Positions 31,458 through 40,163 of a stretch of 64,000 nucleotides of DNA are shown here, piece after piece (position 1 is the stretch's first letter; the number at the start of each line of letters is the position of its first letter). The notes under the pieces were generated by a model. That model worked only from the letters and a program-made list of their open reading frames with translations, searched no databases and had not been told where the DNA came from. Source of the DNA: Brevibacillus porteri (GTDB taxonomy: Bacteria > Bacillota > Bacilli > Brevibacillales > Brevibacillaceae); assembly GCF_003013475.1 (NCBI RefSeq), contig NZ_PXZO01000004.1, positions 62,001-126,000 on the forward strand. Reading direction: 5' to 3'. A program made the translations under genes and the position numbers.

Positions 31458-32459
31458 ATGACAAAGAAAACTAGCCTTGCCCTGATGCTGACCACGACGA
31501 TGCTCGTTGCTGGACTTACGGCAGGCTGCGGGAGCAATACAAGCAGTGAGTCAGTGACGCAGAAGGTCGATTCGTCCGCGACTGGGAGTGTCGAAGGATC
31601 GGCAAAGAGCTCATCTGATCAGCCTGCCTACCCGCGGGTACTAAAAGATGAAATGGGTAACGAGGTGACATTGCCTGCCGCACCTGCCAAAATATTCGCT
31701 CCCAATCTGGAAGATACATTGGTCGCATTAGGCGTTGCTCCGGTCGTGCAGTGGTCAACGGGCTCAAGACCAAAAATGTATTTGCAAGATAAGCTAAAAG
31801 ATGTGCCGTCCATTACCTTCGCAGGTGGATTGCCTCCAGAGCCGGAAGCGGTTATGGCCCATGAGCCAGATCTCATCCTCTTGCACAATGCCAACCATAT
31901 CGAAAGCGGCGTGTACGATAAATATAAGATGATGGCTCCGACATATGTGTTCAAACAGGCAAATTCTGATCTTGAATCTTCCGTACGCGTGGTTGGCGAT
32001 CTGTTGGGCAAGTCGACGGAAGCTGAAAAAGCTTTGCAGACATATAAGGAGCATGTCGAGTCAGCCAAAAAGGAGTTGGCCCCTCATATCCAAGGCAAAA
32101 AAGCCGCAATCATTCGCTTCAATGGCAGAGGGATGTTCTTCATCAAATACGATTTCTTCAGTGGATACGTACTTACCAAAGAACTAGGCTTTTTGCCAAG
32201 CCAGGTCGTATCCAGCGGTGAGATTCATTTATCACTAGAGAGCTTACCTGATTTGGATGCGGACTATATTTTCCTCATCAATGACGCTGGTACGGGGGAT
32301 GCGTTTGAGAAAGACTTGACAGAGAGTGCTGTTTGGAAAAGCATGGAGGCTGTGAAGAACGGTCGTACGTTTAAAGTTGACGGAGATCACTGGTTAAGTG
32401 GTGGTCTGATCGCACATATGAAAGTCATTGACGATGTGAAAGGATTGATTGCAAAATGA
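31458..32459 (+). CDS. Iron-siderophore ABC substrate-binding lipoprotein (FeuA/FhuD type)
   Basis: 333 aa. Signal peptide with lipobox Cys at 24 (LTAGCGS), then a Ser-rich linker. The class III binding-protein opening YPRVLKDEMGNEVTLPAAPA KIFAPNLEDTLVALGVAPV is followed by PEAVMAHEPDLILL. The ligand is probably a catecholate siderophore by context (trilactone-esterase-like gene next, Btr-like activator before). It overlaps the esterase gene by 4 bases. No permease or ATPase gene is adjacent, so the membrane part must be encoded elsewhere. Confidence 0.9.
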   Translation: MTKKTSLALMLTTTMLVAGLTAGCGSNTSSESVTQKVDSSATGSVEGSAKSSSDQPAYPRVLKDEMGNEVTLPAAPAKIFAPNLEDTLVALGVAPVVQWSTGSRPKMYLQDKLKDVPSITFAGGLPPEPEAVMAHEPDLILLHNANHIESGVYDKYKMMAPTYVFKQANSDLESSVRVVGDLLGKSTEAEKALQTYKEHVESAKKELAPHIQGKKAAIIRFNGRGMFFIKYDFFSGYVLTKELGFLPSQVVSSGEIHLSLESLPDLDADYIFLINDAGTGDAFEKDLTESAVWKSMEAVKNGRTFKVDGDHWLSGGLIAHMKVIDDVKGLIAK

Positions 32460-33259
32460 GAATCATAGAGAAAAACGGCTACTCCCCTAGTAATTGTGTA
32501 GAGTGGACACTGCAATCAAGCCAAGGTCGTTCCTATCGGATTATGATTTCGATTCCGGAAGCTGAGGCCCCTCCTGAAGGGTATGCGGTTATTTATGCCG
32601 TGGATGGCGATGCGATGTTCGGAACGATTGCCGAGACAGTGAAGGTCCAAACCCGTAAGCCCAAGGGCTTCAACCCAGCCATTGTTGTAGGAATCGGCTA
32701 TCCATCACGTCTGCCATTTGACATGGACCGCCGTTGTTATGATCTGACCATGCCTGTGGACGCAGCTACGCTTCCTGACCGACCAAACGGGCAGCCTTGG
32801 CCAGAGTATGGCGGAGTTGATTTGTTCCTCGATTTCCTTGAACAGCAGCTGATGCCAGCTATTTCTTCCGAGTGGCAAATAAATCCGAACAAACAGGCGA
32901 TTTTCGGCCACTCCTTGGGCGGCCATTTCACACTGTATACGATGTTCTCGCGTCCGAAGCTATTCTCTCACGTCATATCAGGCAGTCCTTCCGTTTGGTG
33001 GGGCAATGACGAAGTATTGAGGGAGCAAGAGCGCTTCATTGCCCAATGGAAAGGGGAACACGAAGTAAAGCTTCTTGTCATTGTTGGCGGTGATGAACTC
33101 TCCTTCATGGTCGAGGGTGCACAACGGGTCGTCGAGCGCATGGAACCACTCGCTACCAAAGGTATTCAAGTGAGCTACATCAAATTCGAAGATGAGGGCC
33201 ACGTAAGCGTGCTGCCTTCCGCGATCAATAGACTGGTGCGGTTTGTGCTTACGGATTAA
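32456..33259 (+). CDS. Siderophore esterase-like alpha/beta hydrolase (BesA/IroE type)
   Basis: 267 aa. Esterase-D/IroE fold: VIYAVDGDAMFGTIAETVKV, nucleophile Ser in FGHSLGGHFTLY, SGSPSVWWGND, and His in FEDEGHVSVLPS. BesA hydrolyses the trilactone of ferri-bacillibactin to release iron in the cytoplasm; lack of a signal peptide fits this. The start overlaps the binding-protein stop (ATGA), so the two are coupled. Substrate assigned from family and context. Confidence 0.85.
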   Translation: MRIIEKNGYSPSNCVEWTLQSSQGRSYRIMISIPEAEAPPEGYAVIYAVDGDAMFGTIAETVKVQTRKPKGFNPAIVVGIGYPSRLPFDMDRRCYDLTMPVDAATLPDRPNGQPWPEYGGVDLFLDFLEQQLMPAISSEWQINPNKQAIFGHSLGGHFTLYTMFSRPKLFSHVISGSPSVWWGNDEVLREQERFIAQWKGEHEVKLLVIVGGDELSFMVEGAQRVVERMEPLATKGIQVSYIKFEDEGHVSVLPSAINRLVRFVLTD

Positions 33260-33297
33260 CTCTCTGAAACTACTTTCAGAACGTAAAGGACAGACAA

Positions 33298-34092
33298 ATG
33301 ATACGATATATTCGTTTATTGCTTCATTTCGGCTATCAAGAAGCCATGTCATGCTTGTTTCCGGTCTTTATTTTTGCTTCGCTGGCCTTATCCAAATTCG
33401 TCACCATTCCTGGTTTGCCGAGGTATGACCTCCTGCTTTTGCTTTGCCTACTCTTCCAAATCTTCATGGTGAAAAGTGGCTTGGAGTCTCGGGACGAATT
33501 GAAGGTCATCACGGTCTTTCACGTGATCGGGCTGTGCTTGGAAATATTCAAGGTGCATATGGGATCTTGGAGCTATCCAGAAGATGCGTACAGCAAGGTG
33601 TTTGGCGTTCCTCTTTACAGTGGGTTCATGTACGCCAGTGTCGCGAGCTACTTATGTCAAGCTTGGCGCCGACTAGAGGTCTCTCTCTCTGGCTGGCCGC
33701 ATCAGATTATCGCCACCATTTTGGGCGCCATGATCTATCTGAACTTTTTCACCCACCATTATATTTGGGATTTGCGTTGGGTGCTGATGGCAGCTATTTT
33801 CATTGTCTTCTGGAAAACCCGTGTTTATTTTAGCGTCGCGAACGAGCGATTTTTCATGCCCATCCCTCTTAGTTACTTTTTGATCGGTTTTTTCATTTGG
33901 ATTGCGGAAAATATAGCGACGTTCCTCGGTGCTTGGAATTATCCGAATCAAAGAGCAGGCTGGGAGCTCGTGCATCTCAGTAAAATCAGTTCGTGGTTTT
34001 TACTTGTCATCGTGAGCTTTATTATCGTGGCGGAATTGAAGCACGTAAAATCCAGAAGATCCCAGTCCCATGATAACAAGAGACACATATAA
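33298..34092 (+). CDS. DUF817-family membrane protein
   Basis: 264 aa with about eight membrane helices and a basic C-terminus (RRSQSHDNKRHI). Conserved-looking DUF817 stretches are HMGSWSYPEDAYSKVFGVPL YSGFMYASV, NFFTHHYIWDLRW and LGAWNYPNQRAGW. The function of the family is not known. It lies 38 bases after the esterase gene, so it may be part of the iron-regulated transcript. Confidence 0.83.
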   Translation: MIRYIRLLLHFGYQEAMSCLFPVFIFASLALSKFVTIPGLPRYDLLLLLCLLFQIFMVKSGLESRDELKVITVFHVIGLCLEIFKVHMGSWSYPEDAYSKVFGVPLYSGFMYASVASYLCQAWRRLEVSLSGWPHQIIATILGAMIYLNFFTHHYIWDLRWVLMAAIFIVFWKTRVYFSVANERFFMPIPLSYFLIGFFIWIAENIATFLGAWNYPNQRAGWELVHLSKISSWFLLVIVSFIIVAELKHVKSRRSQSHDNKRHI

Positions 34093-34144
34093 AAAGCCTA
34101 TCCACTCTTTCGATCGAAACGTCAAAGGGTGGATAGGCTTTTTC
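34091..34144. terminator. Bidirectional terminator between DUF817 and the second binding lipoprotein
   Basis: 14 bp stem AAAAGCCTATCCAC/GTGGATAGGCTTTT (34092-34105, about 34129-34142) with T-rich flanks on both strands, between convergent genes. Confidence 0.88.
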
Positions 34145-34147
34145 TTC

Positions 34148-35131
34148 TTATTTGATTACGTTGCTCAGTACATTCTCAATCATTTGGCGGTTAGCGATGA
34201 CGCCTGTGTACAGCCAACTGGAATCTTTCGCAAACGTATAGGCATTTCCATTCTTCACAGCAGGGATATTCGCCCATACGGGGTCCTTTTGCAGCTGTTC
34301 CAAACCAGTTGGATTACTGTTTACGATAAACAAGTACTCGGCATCGAGTTCAGCCAATTTCTCCATGGAAATCGAATTCCAGTTTGCTTCTCCTGACTTG
34401 GAGATTTCCTGGACGATTGCAGGAACCTTAAAACCGAGGTCCTTGTAGAGCACATCGCCGCTAGACAAGTCCTGACGTGCTACGTACACATTTTTCCCCG
34501 TCATCCAGAGTGCTGCCGCTGATTTTTCTCCGATCGCTTGCTGCAACTTTTGTTTGGATTCGACTGCAAATGTCTCATAAGCCGCCAGCACTTTCTTCGC
34601 TTCTTCCCCCTTGTTAAGGACTTCTCCTACTGTCAGGAGTTCTTTGCGCCAATCGCTGTTCTTTTCTTTTCCGATTGTATAGGTTGGCGCAATTTTTTCG
34701 TACTGACTATACCTGTCGCCTTGGATCAAGGTCGCGCTATCCAAAATAATCAGGTCAGGACTGTGGCTCATCACAACTTCTGGTGGCAGATCATAAGGAA
34801 TCGCTGGAATACCCGCCAGCTCCTTTTGCAGGTAGCCCTGTACCTCACTGTTCCCTACAGACCATTGGGCGACTGGCTTCACTCCCAACGCTACTAAATG
34901 ATCCTCCAGATAAGAAGCGATCACGCGCTGCGGTCGGGCTGGGACTGTTACTTCATTTCCCATCGCATCCTTCAGTACTCGTGGAGCTTCAGCCCCCGGC
35001 GTCGCAGTCTGACTGTCACCCGCTTGAGTCTCTGGATTCGCTGCGTTCGGCTGGCCAGAACAAGCGCTCACGATTGTAACTAGGCTTGCCAATACGACAC
35101 TGGTTATCGAAAGTTTGGCTGTTTTCTTCAT
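34148..35131 (-). CDS. Second iron-siderophore ABC substrate-binding lipoprotein
   Basis: 327 aa. Signal peptide with lipobox Cys 24 (VSACSG). It is a paralogue of the 31458 product: PRVLKDAMGNEVTVPARPQR VIASYLEDHLVALGVKPVAQ WS aligns directly with that protein. A Fur-type box lies 68 bases upstream (35199-35213). It faces the first cluster across a terminator. The two may bind different siderophores, or be partners of the sensor domain and the transporter. No permease is adjacent. Confidence 0.9.
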   Translation of the reverse strand: MKKTAKLSITSVVLASLVTIVSACSGQPNAANPETQAGDSQTATPGAEAPRVLKDAMGNEVTVPARPQRVIASYLEDHLVALGVKPVAQWSVGNSEVQGYLQKELAGIPAIPYDLPPEVVMSHSPDLIILDSATLIQGDRYSQYEKIAPTYTIGKEKNSDWRKELLTVGEVLNKGEEAKKVLAAYETFAVESKQKLQQAIGEKSAAALWMTGKNVYVARQDLSSGDVLYKDLGFKVPAIVQEISKSGEANWNSISMEKLAELDAEYLFIVNSNPTGLEQLQKDPVWANIPAVKNGNAYTFAKDSSWLYTGVIANRQMIENVLSNVIK

Positions 35132-35198
35132 TGGTGTATTCCTCCATCTGCGTCATGCCATCAAGCAGCGGCAATTGCCAACTCGACCACATTTTCAT

Positions 35199-35213
35199 TG
35201 AGAATAATTATCA
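35199..35213 (-). promoter_or_regulatory. Fur-type box of the second binding lipoprotein
   Basis: TGAGAATAATTATCA matches the 7-1-7 core TGATAATNATTATCA with one mismatch. It lies upstream of the 34148-35131 gene. Confidence 0.75.
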
Positions 35214-35274
35214 AAATCACAATGGGTATTATATCGGATTATGGCACGATGCTCAACTTTTTGTTTATGGAAAC

Positions 35275-35309
35275 GAAAAAAGACCCCCTGCTTACTAAGC
35301 AGAAAGTCC
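35275..35309 (-). terminator. Terminator of the MFS gene at 35334
   Basis: On the minus strand GGACTTTCTGCTTAGTAAGC pairs with its continuation (CTGCTTA/TAAGCAG core, outer GAC/GTC), followed by six T (A-run 35276-35281). Confidence 0.75.
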
Positions 35310-35333
35310 TTCTACTCTCTATTTTTAATCCGC

Positions 35334-36482
35334 TTAGCGTGGAACCCCACTTAACAAGAATCGATGTAGTCCCCCGATCAGACACACGCCAGCTGTTACA
35401 AAAAACGCAATGAAGTAGGAATGGTGCCAATTCCCCAGCAAGCCTGCCAATATTGGGCTCAATACCGCTCCGATCGACAATACCGCTGAGTAAATACTAA
35501 ACACACTCCCGTATTGCTCTCGGGGTGAATGTACCGTCAAAATGGTCGCAAAAGCTGGGAACAGCATCCCAAAGCACGCCCCGAAGAAAAACATCATGAC
35601 GTGAATCGGAATCGCCAAGCCGATTGCGAGGGCGTACAGAAGAAGGCTAAGCACACCCAATCCAGCAAACGTTCTCGTCTCTACGGGGACGCGATGCAGC
35701 CAAAACTGGCACAGAATCGCTAGTGCCCCCAAACCTTTCAAACTGAACAAGATGCCAGTAACTGCGGGGGACAGCCCTTGTTTTTGGATGAGCAAAGGCA
35801 CTTCATAGATGATTGTTCCTTGGGCGTAAATGATCGCAAATCCTCCAAGAAACGCAGGGTACAGCATACGATTTTCCAGGATAGCGGTAAGGCTCTGCTT
35901 GCCCCCACCTTTGATCCGTGGCGTGGACGGCGTGCTTCCCTCTACTCTTTGGGGCAACATCATCCAAGCGAAAACGCCAGCAATGATCATCATGTAGCCG
36001 AGAATCACGAATGATTGACCATAGCCGAACTGCACCGCCAAAAAGCTACCGACTGCCGGGGATACGATACCTGCCGAGGTAAGGACCAATCCCTTTTTAC
36101 CCATGATTTCGCCCTGCTCAAGTGCCGTCTTCCCTGTTTCTCCGAGCAAGGCAGAACAAGCAGGGGATACAAACGCCATCAAAAACCCGAGCATCAGCCG
36201 AAAGGTAAAAAAACCTGCGGTATTTTGCACGATGCCTTGGCCAATTAGCATCACACCAGCCAAAATCAATCCACCTGCGATAAACCATTTTTTCGGATAG
36301 CGATCGAGAAAAGGTCCTGCGAGCAGATTGCCTGTCAAATTGCTGATCGCATATCCGCCGAGCACGAAGCCGATCATCGCAGCGGATACACCTAATACAT
36401 TTAAATACGGCGCAAGAAGTGGCGTCTGCGCGTGCATGTCAAAGGCAACAAGAAACAAAACCACTAACAGGAGAGCCCTCAA
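35334..36482 (-). CDS. MFS transporter
   Basis: 382 aa, short MFS protein with 11-12 membrane segments. It opens MRALLLVVLFLVAFDMHAQT PLLAPYLNVLG. The loop 2-3 motif is AGPFLDRYPKKWFIAGG, and the central loop contains GSTPSTPRIKGGGKQSL. Near iron-uptake genes an efflux role for a siderophore is possible, but no Fur box is seen at its own start, and it is separated from them by a terminator. Substrate unknown. Confidence 0.78.
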   Translation of the reverse strand: MRALLLVVLFLVAFDMHAQTPLLAPYLNVLGVSAAMIGFVLGGYAISNLTGNLLAGPFLDRYPKKWFIAGGLILAGVMLIGQGIVQNTAGFFTFRLMLGFLMAFVSPACSALLGETGKTALEQGEIMGKKGLVLTSAGIVSPAVGSFLAVQFGYGQSFVILGYMMIIAGVFAWMMLPQRVEGSTPSTPRIKGGGKQSLTAILENRMLYPAFLGGFAIIYAQGTIIYEVPLLIQKQGLSPAVTGILFSLKGLGALAILCQFWLHRVPVETRTFAGLGVLSLLLYALAIGLAIPIHVMMFFFGACFGMLFPAFATILTVHSPREQYGSVFSIYSAVLSIGAVLSPILAGLLGNWHHSYFIAFFVTAGVCLIGGLHRFLLSGVPR

Positions 36483-36597
36483 AGCATTCCCTTCCTCTCT
36501 AACGGCCTATCTTTGTCCCAGTATATGAAGGGAATGGTACAAGTAGGATAAGAAAAGAATATAGAAAATTCGGAATAAATGTAGCGTTTATTTTCGT

Positions 36598-36628
36598 ATT
36601 ACCGTAATATTTACTGTAATACGGTAAT
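36598..36628. promoter_or_regulatory. Clustered TTAC-N-GTAA palindromes before the XRE-cupin gene
   Basis: ATTACCGTAAT (36598-36608) is a perfect palindrome around one base. TTTACTGTAAT (36610-36620) and AATACGGTAAT (36618-36628) are near copies. The outer ATTACCGTA/TACGGTAAT pair is also a perfect inverted repeat. The site is about 25 bases before the TTG start of the regulator, so autoregulation is likely (inference). Confidence 0.6.
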
Positions 36629-36652
36629 TGTTTTTGGTCAGGAGGTGACTTT

Positions 36653-37204
36653 TTGGAGCACGTTTACAAAAAAATACGAGCGCTTCGTATACAGCAGGAG
36701 CTTACTTTAAAGGATTTAAGTGAGAAATCAGGATTCTCCGTCAGTTTCTTATCACAAGTAGAGCGTGGTAACAGTTCGCTCGCGATTACTTCTCTGCAAA
36801 AAATTGCGGAATGTCTGGGTGTCCCCATTACGTACTTCTTTGAAGTAGAAAAAGATATCACGTACCACACTCCCATTGAAAAGCGTCAAACGTTACAGAT
36901 TGAAGGTTCACCTGTGAAGTACGTTCGAATCGGTGGGAATTTCCCCGATAGGGCGCTTGAACCCCTCCTCAACGTGTTGCCACCCGGACAGATGAAGCAT
37001 GTCGCCTTTCAGCATCCAGGTGAAGAGTTTTATTACGTCGTAAAAGGATGTGTCACCATCGTCGTCGACGGAACAGAATACCATCTCGAACAAGGAGACA
37101 CGATCCACTTCCCTTCCTCTCTCCTTCATACGTGGTACAATCCTTCCACTGTTGAAGAAGCCGAGATCCTGTCCGTTTTGACGCCTGTCATTTTTAGAAC
37201 CTAA
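36653..37204 (+). CDS. XRE-type regulator with C-terminal cupin domain
   Basis: 183 aa from TTG 36653, with AGGAGGTGACTTT directly before it. HTH (residues 8-62, LTLKDLSEKSGFSVSFLSQV ERGNSSLAI) and cupin-2 domain (110-180, HVAFQHPGEEFYYVVKGCVT IVVDGTEYHLEQGDTIHFPS). PuuR/SinR-like regulators of this kind often sense small metabolites. The M24 peptidase and GNAT genes follow on the same strand and may be its targets or operon partners. Confidence 0.9.
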   Translation: MEHVYKKIRALRIQQELTLKDLSEKSGFSVSFLSQVERGNSSLAITSLQKIAECLGVPITYFFEVEKDITYHTPIEKRQTLQIEGSPVKYVRIGGNFPDRALEPLLNVLPPGQMKHVAFQHPGEEFYYVVKGCVTIVVDGTEYHLEQGDTIHFPSSLLHTWYNPSTVEEAEILSVLTPVIFRT

Positions 37205-37235
37205 CATTGTCTACCAATAAAAAAGGGTGATCTGG

Positions 37236-38324
37236 ATGCAAGAAAGACTGGAAAAGCTGCACGCGTATATGGAAAGCAGGAAACTGGACGCGTTGATTAT
37301 TACGCATCCCAAAAACGTGTATTACTTTACCGGATTTTTGACAGAGCCACATGAACGTTTCATGGGCCTCATTTTGGTGAGAGGCGAGTCCCCCTTCCTC
37401 TTCGTTCCACTTCTGGACGGTGAAAAAGCACGAGAGGCTTGTCCTGCCATTATGATTTACACCCATGACGATTCACAGAATGCACTAACTGTGCTTCAGG
37501 ATTTGCTGCCGACTCCCCTCTCTCACATTGGTGTGGAGAAGAACCATTTGACAGCGAAAACATATGAGGCACTCGTATCGATCGTGCAAGCTACAGAAGC
37601 AGTGGATGTCGGAGAATTGCTGGGCAATATACGTGTGGCTAAGGATGCATCTGAAATCGCGACTATCAAGCGAGCTATTTGGGTGATGGAGGAATCCCTA
37701 CGCCGTACGCTCCCTCTGATATCCATAGGGATGACGGAACTGGACGTCGTCGCAGAGCTCGAATACCAGATGAAAAAGCTAAAAGCCCAAGGCCCATCCT
37801 TTTCAACGATTGTACTAGCTGGAGAAAAAGCAGCACTGCCCCATGGCGACCCGGGGACACGTGTGATTCAGGCGGGTGAAGTTTTGTTGATTGACGCAGG
37901 GGTGTATGTCGATGGGTATGTATCGGACCTGACTCGTACTTTTGCAGTTGGTCAACTGGGTGCAGAATTGCTAGACATGTACGATACGGTCTTGCAAGCG
38001 AATCTGGCTGGGATACAAGCCGTTCGACCAGGAGCTCTGATCGCAGAGGTTGACCTAGCTGCACGAGGTGTCATTGCGGACCGGGGCTATGGAGAATTTT
38101 TCATCAATCGTGTAGGGCACGGAATCGGATTGGAGCTTCATGAGGCCCCGTACGTTCACAGCCAGGCAGTTGGAGAACTCATCCCAGGCATGGTTTTCAC
38201 GATTGAACCGGGCATTTATAACACGAAGATCGGTGGCATCCGCATTGAAGACAATGTGCTCGTCACGAAGGATGGCGTAGAAGTATTGACGTCTTTTCCC
38301 AAAGAGCTGCAAATCATCGGATAA
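37236..38324 (+). CDS. M24-family Xaa-Pro aminopeptidase
   Basis: 362 aa from ATG 37236 (AAAAGGGTGATCTGG upstream). The N-terminal creatinase-like domain (1-125) begins MQERLEKLHAYMESRKLDAL and includes HPKNVYYFTGF. The C-terminal pita-bread domain has the metal ligands: Asp in LIDAGVYVDGYVSDLTRTF, His in INRVGHGIGLELHE, Glu in FTIEPGIY and Glu in GGIRIEDNVLVT. It cleaves the N-terminal residue before proline in peptides. The gene ends exactly where the GNAT gene begins. Confidence 0.92.
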   Translation: MQERLEKLHAYMESRKLDALIITHPKNVYYFTGFLTEPHERFMGLILVRGESPFLFVPLLDGEKAREACPAIMIYTHDDSQNALTVLQDLLPTPLSHIGVEKNHLTAKTYEALVSIVQATEAVDVGELLGNIRVAKDASEIATIKRAIWVMEESLRRTLPLISIGMTELDVVAELEYQMKKLKAQGPSFSTIVLAGEKAALPHGDPGTRVIQAGEVLLIDAGVYVDGYVSDLTRTFAVGQLGAELLDMYDTVLQANLAGIQAVRPGALIAEVDLAARGVIADRGYGEFFINRVGHGIGLELHEAPYVHSQAVGELIPGMVFTIEPGIYNTKIGGIRIEDNVLVTKDGVEVLTSFPKELQIIG

Positions 38325-38864
38325 ATGAAAAAAGAAAAGGCTGGTGTCGTTCCTTTGAAAGTGCTAGAAACAGATCGTCTCATCCTCCGCTGGCAAACTG
38401 CCGAAGACGCTAATTTTGTCTTGAAACTGATGAATGAGCCTTCTTGGATTCGATTTATTGGCGATCGTGGTCTTCGTACGCCAGAAGACGCCCGCAACTA
38501 TATTTTGAATGGTGCTGTCGCGATGTACGCGAGTCATGGCTTTGGTCTGTATTTGGCAGAGCTGAAGGAAGGAAATGTTCCGATCGGTTTATGTGGACTG
38601 ATCAAGAGAGATTCGCTGGAGGATGTCGATATCGGCTTTGCCTTATTGCCCGCATACTGGGGCACAGGCTACGCGTTTGAGGCAGCCTCTGCCGTTCTTA
38701 CCCACGGAAAAGAAGTTGTCGGCTTAAAGCGCATCGTAGCAATCACTAACCCCGATAATACATCTTCTGCCAATCTTTTAAAGAAAATCGGCCTGCAAGA
38801 TAAAGGGATGATTACCCTTCCAAATACTACGGAGGAAGTCAAGTTTTTTGCCATCGAGTTTTAG
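38325..38864 (+). CDS. GNAT N-acetyltransferase (RimJ/RimL type)
   Basis: 179 aa. The ATG follows the M24 stop without a gap; an in-frame TTG 8 bases after AAAAGGCTGG (near 38356) is an alternative. The RimJ/L pattern is clear: LKVLETDRLILRWQTAEDAN, then DIGFALLPAYWGTGYAFEAA SAVL, and ITNPDNTSSANLLKKIGLQD. The acetyl acceptor is unknown. It is the last gene before the amidase element. Confidence 0.85.
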   Translation: MKKEKAGVVPLKVLETDRLILRWQTAEDANFVLKLMNEPSWIRFIGDRGLRTPEDARNYILNGAVAMYASHGFGLYLAELKEGNVPIGLCGLIKRDSLEDVDIGFALLPAYWGTGYAFEAASAVLTHGKEVVGLKRIVAITNPDNTSSANLLKKIGLQDKGMITLPNTTEEVKFFAIEF

Positions 38865-38916
38865 TCCATGCTGTCCAAATGAGTCGTGGAAATGGTGAAA
38901 TGGATTAGACTTCCGT

Positions 38917-40037
38917 TGTCAAAAGAAAATAAAGTATTAGACACTAGTCAATATTACATCGAGAAAACTTGGAAAAGATACCAAAAGGGATTTTATCCTC
39001 CATACTGAGAATTATTATAGACAAATATTCGGATATTTGACTTTAAACATTCCAGGAAAGGCAGTGAATGAAATGGCTATACATACGTTTCAACCGCAAC
39101 TGTATTATAACAATATCGGCTCTTATGAACCGGCGCTGGTTATAAACGACGGCGACACGGTTATCACCTCTACCATCGATGCAAGAGGATGGGATCACAT
39201 GGGAGAAAGCGTTGCCCCCAGAGGAAATCCGATGACGGGTCCCTTCTACGTGGAAGGCGCACAACCCGGTGATGTGTTGGAGGTTAAGCTGGAATCGATG
39301 ACGCCAAACCGGGACTGGGGATGGACATGCAATGTGCTTGCGCCTAACGTAGTCGATCCGTTGACAGCTACAACATTGCCCACTCTGGAAATAGTCCGCT
39401 GGCAGGTGGATGCTGCGCAGGGTATAGCGCGGTTAGAGAAGCCGACACCCGGTTTAGAATACCTGAACCTGCCGATTCGTCCGTTTCTCGGCTGTTTCGG
39501 CGTAGCCCCGTCCCAAGGTCAGGTCATATCAACGGCGACAAGCGGCAATTACGGCGGTAATATGGACTACAAAGCGTTAGTTGCCGGTGTCTCTGTCTAT
39601 TTTCCAGTGTTTGCGGAAGGCGCGCTTTTACATCTTGGCGATGGACATGCGACACAGGGATGCGGTGAAATTGTCGGCACGGGTATAGAAATATCTTTAG
39701 ACGTCCGTTTTTCCGTCCGTGTGCATAAGGGCAAGACGATAAAATGGCCTAGGGTGGAGTCTGACACTCACTTGTCTTGCATCGGCAACGTCAGACCGCT
39801 CGAACAAGCGCTTCAGCACGCAACTACTGAAATGCTCTCCTTGCTAGTTGAAGACTATGGGCTCTCGGTAAATGAAGCAAGCCTGCTGCTCGGCCAAGTC
39901 GTCGAATATGAGGTGGCCAACGTGTTCAATCCTGCTTACAGTGTCGCCTGTAAAATTCCAAAAGCATATTTACCTGTTCGCAAATCCTAGCCCGCTCAAT
40001 CAATAACACCAGTCTACTACTTTATTTTCTTTGAACA
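38917..40037. mobile_element. 1.1 kb Tn7-like mini-element carrying one amidase gene
   Basis: Left tip TGTCA (38917-38921) plus AAAATAAAGTATTAGACA (38926-38943). Right tip TGTTCAAAG, read on the minus strand from 40037, plus AAAATAAAGTAGTAGACT (40011-40028). The perfect 5 bp duplication TCCGT lies at 38912-38916 and 40038-40042. The only gene inside is the acetamidase/formamidase. Only one clear TnsB-like site is present at each end, fewer than in the 6.4 kb element, so it may be immobile now. Confidence 0.8.
39073..39990 (+). CDS. Acetamidase/formamidase family protein, element cargo
   Basis: 305 aa from ATG 39073 (MAIHTFQPQLYYNNIGSYEP); AGGAAAGG is 11 bases upstream, and an in-frame GTG at 39064 is a possible alternative. 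Family features: GNPMTGPFYVEGAQPGDVLE VKL, RPFLGCFGVAP, SGNYGGNMDYKAL and the HLGDGHATQGCGE metal-site segment. Members hydrolyse formamide or acetamide, releasing ammonia. It is the sole passenger of the 1.1 kb Tn7-like element, so it is acquired DNA and is not functionally tied to its neighbours. Confidence 0.9.
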   Translation: MAIHTFQPQLYYNNIGSYEPALVINDGDTVITSTIDARGWDHMGESVAPRGNPMTGPFYVEGAQPGDVLEVKLESMTPNRDWGWTCNVLAPNVVDPLTATTLPTLEIVRWQVDAAQGIARLEKPTPGLEYLNLPIRPFLGCFGVAPSQGQVISTATSGNYGGNMDYKALVAGVSVYFPVFAEGALLHLGDGHATQGCGEIVGTGIEISLDVRFSVRVHKGKTIKWPRVESDTHLSCIGNVRPLEQALQHATTEMLSLLVEDYGLSVNEASLLLGQVVEYEVANVFNPAYSVACKIPKAYLPVRKS

Positions 40038-40116
40038 TCCGTATTCGTTGTACTTAAACAAGTGGATACCTGTGTCGCCTTTGCCAAAGTAAATGTCGTG
40101 CAAGACAGGCAACTGC

Positions 40117-40150
40117 AAAGAGGGCCTCACCGTAATCGGGAGGCCCTGCA
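40117..40150 (-). terminator. Terminator of prfC
   Basis: Perfect stem AGGGCCTC/GAGGCCCT (40121-40128, 40140-40147), extended by one or two more pairs, 14-45 bases after the prfC stop. T-rich on both sides. Confidence 0.78.
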
Positions 40151-40163
40151 TTTCTTTTTTCAA

